From: an uncultured bacterium
GTDB lineage: Bacteria > Hydrogenedentota > Hydrogenedentia > Hydrogenedentales > JAEUWI01
Length of the DNA: 14,403 bases
Assembly (NCBI GenBank): GCA_937895305.1
Contig: CALAXS010000513.1
Coordinates: forward strand, 1-14,403
Direction: 5' to 3'
In this document: positions 14,338 through 14,403 of the stretch, piece after piece
Position numbering within the stretch: the first letter of the stretch is position 1
Layout of the letters: the number at the start of each line of letters is the position of its first letter
Notes under the pieces: model-generated
Told to the model about the DNA's origin: nothing
Seen by the model: only the letters and a program-made list of their open reading frames with translations
Databases searched by the model: none
Position numbers and translations under genes: made by a program

Positions 14338-14403
14338 ATGAAACGCAAAGGTTTCACACTCATTGAGCTGTTGGTGGTTATCGCCATCATCGGCATCCTG
14401 GCA
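14338..14403 (+). CDS. type IV pilin/pseudopilin-like protein, 5' fragment
   Basis: Only the first 22 codons are in the window. After the basic MKRKG leader comes FTLIELLVVIAIIGILA, the textbook prepilin cleavage/methylation motif. Cleavage falls between Gly5 and Phe6, and the conserved Glu is at +5 of the mature protein. GGAGG lies 7 nt before the ATG. In PVC bacteria this N-terminus usually begins one of many secreted pseudopilin-like proteins (often with a DUF1559-type domain) exported by a type II secretion or pilus-like machinery. The rest of the gene, and hence its class, lies beyond the right edge. It is transcribed away from the symporter operon behind a long structured leader. Confidence 0.93.
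   Translation, partial: MKRKGFTLIELLVVIAIIGILA

Overview
The window looks like chromosomal DNA from a bacterium of the Planctomycetes/Verrucomicrobia/Lentisphaerae (PVC) kind or a relative with a similar gene repertoire, such as Hydrogenedentota. Three things point there: a thousand-residue beta-propeller/HEAT/cytochrome c protein of the Pirellula/Verrucomicrobium type (8711-11716); secreted FAD oxidoreductase, PhyH and Gfo/Idh/MocA genes of the kind these phyla carry in large numbers; and the start of a type IV pilin-like gene whose N-terminus reads FTLIELLVVIAIIGILA. Base composition is moderate and even across the window. No rRNA, tRNA, CRISPR array, integrase or intact transposase is visible.

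Layout from left to right. (1) 1-3869, minus strand: an atypical Gfo/Idh/MocA protein, a secreted PHP-domain hydrolase 29 nt behind it, then a 201-nt spacer full of small palindromic repeats, then a second, more canonical Gfo/Idh/MocA protein. A block of 8-bp repeats abuts the last gene's stop codon. (2) 3974-6101, plus strand: a two-gene unit with a tricorn-like S41 lipoprotein peptidase (TTG start) and a secreted protein resembling the outer-membrane lipoprotein-sorting fold. (3) 6209-11716, minus strand: a three-gene unit with the PVC-type dehydrogenase/cytochrome, a PhyH-family Fe(II) dioxygenase and a secreted FAD-dependent oxidoreductase. (4) 11808-13889, minus strand: a two-component Na+/solute symporter (DUF4212 small subunit plus large SSS subunit), followed by a strong intrinsic-terminator-like hairpin. 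(5) 13890-14337: a 448-nt gene-free divergent region with a 22-bp-stem inverted repeat, a TATAAT box, a short motif like those near REP/Y1-transposase elements, and several leader hairpins. (6) 14338-14403: the truncated pilin-like gene.

Taken together (inference), this is a nutrient-uptake and oxidative-catabolism neighbourhood. A symporter brings in a small organic acid or similar solute. The dehydrogenase, dioxygenase and FAD enzyme oxidise a compound, with electrons leaving through cytochrome c. The two Gfo/Idh/MocA proteins and the PHP hydrolase look like a separate small unit acting on a sugar-like or ester/phosphoester substrate. The substrates cannot be read from the sequence. I found no clear sign of a wholly new system. 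The best leads are the missing promoter space upstream of the dehydrogenase operon, the 22-bp-stem palindrome and structured leader before the pilin gene, and the noncanonical active-site residues of the second Gfo/Idh/MocA protein.
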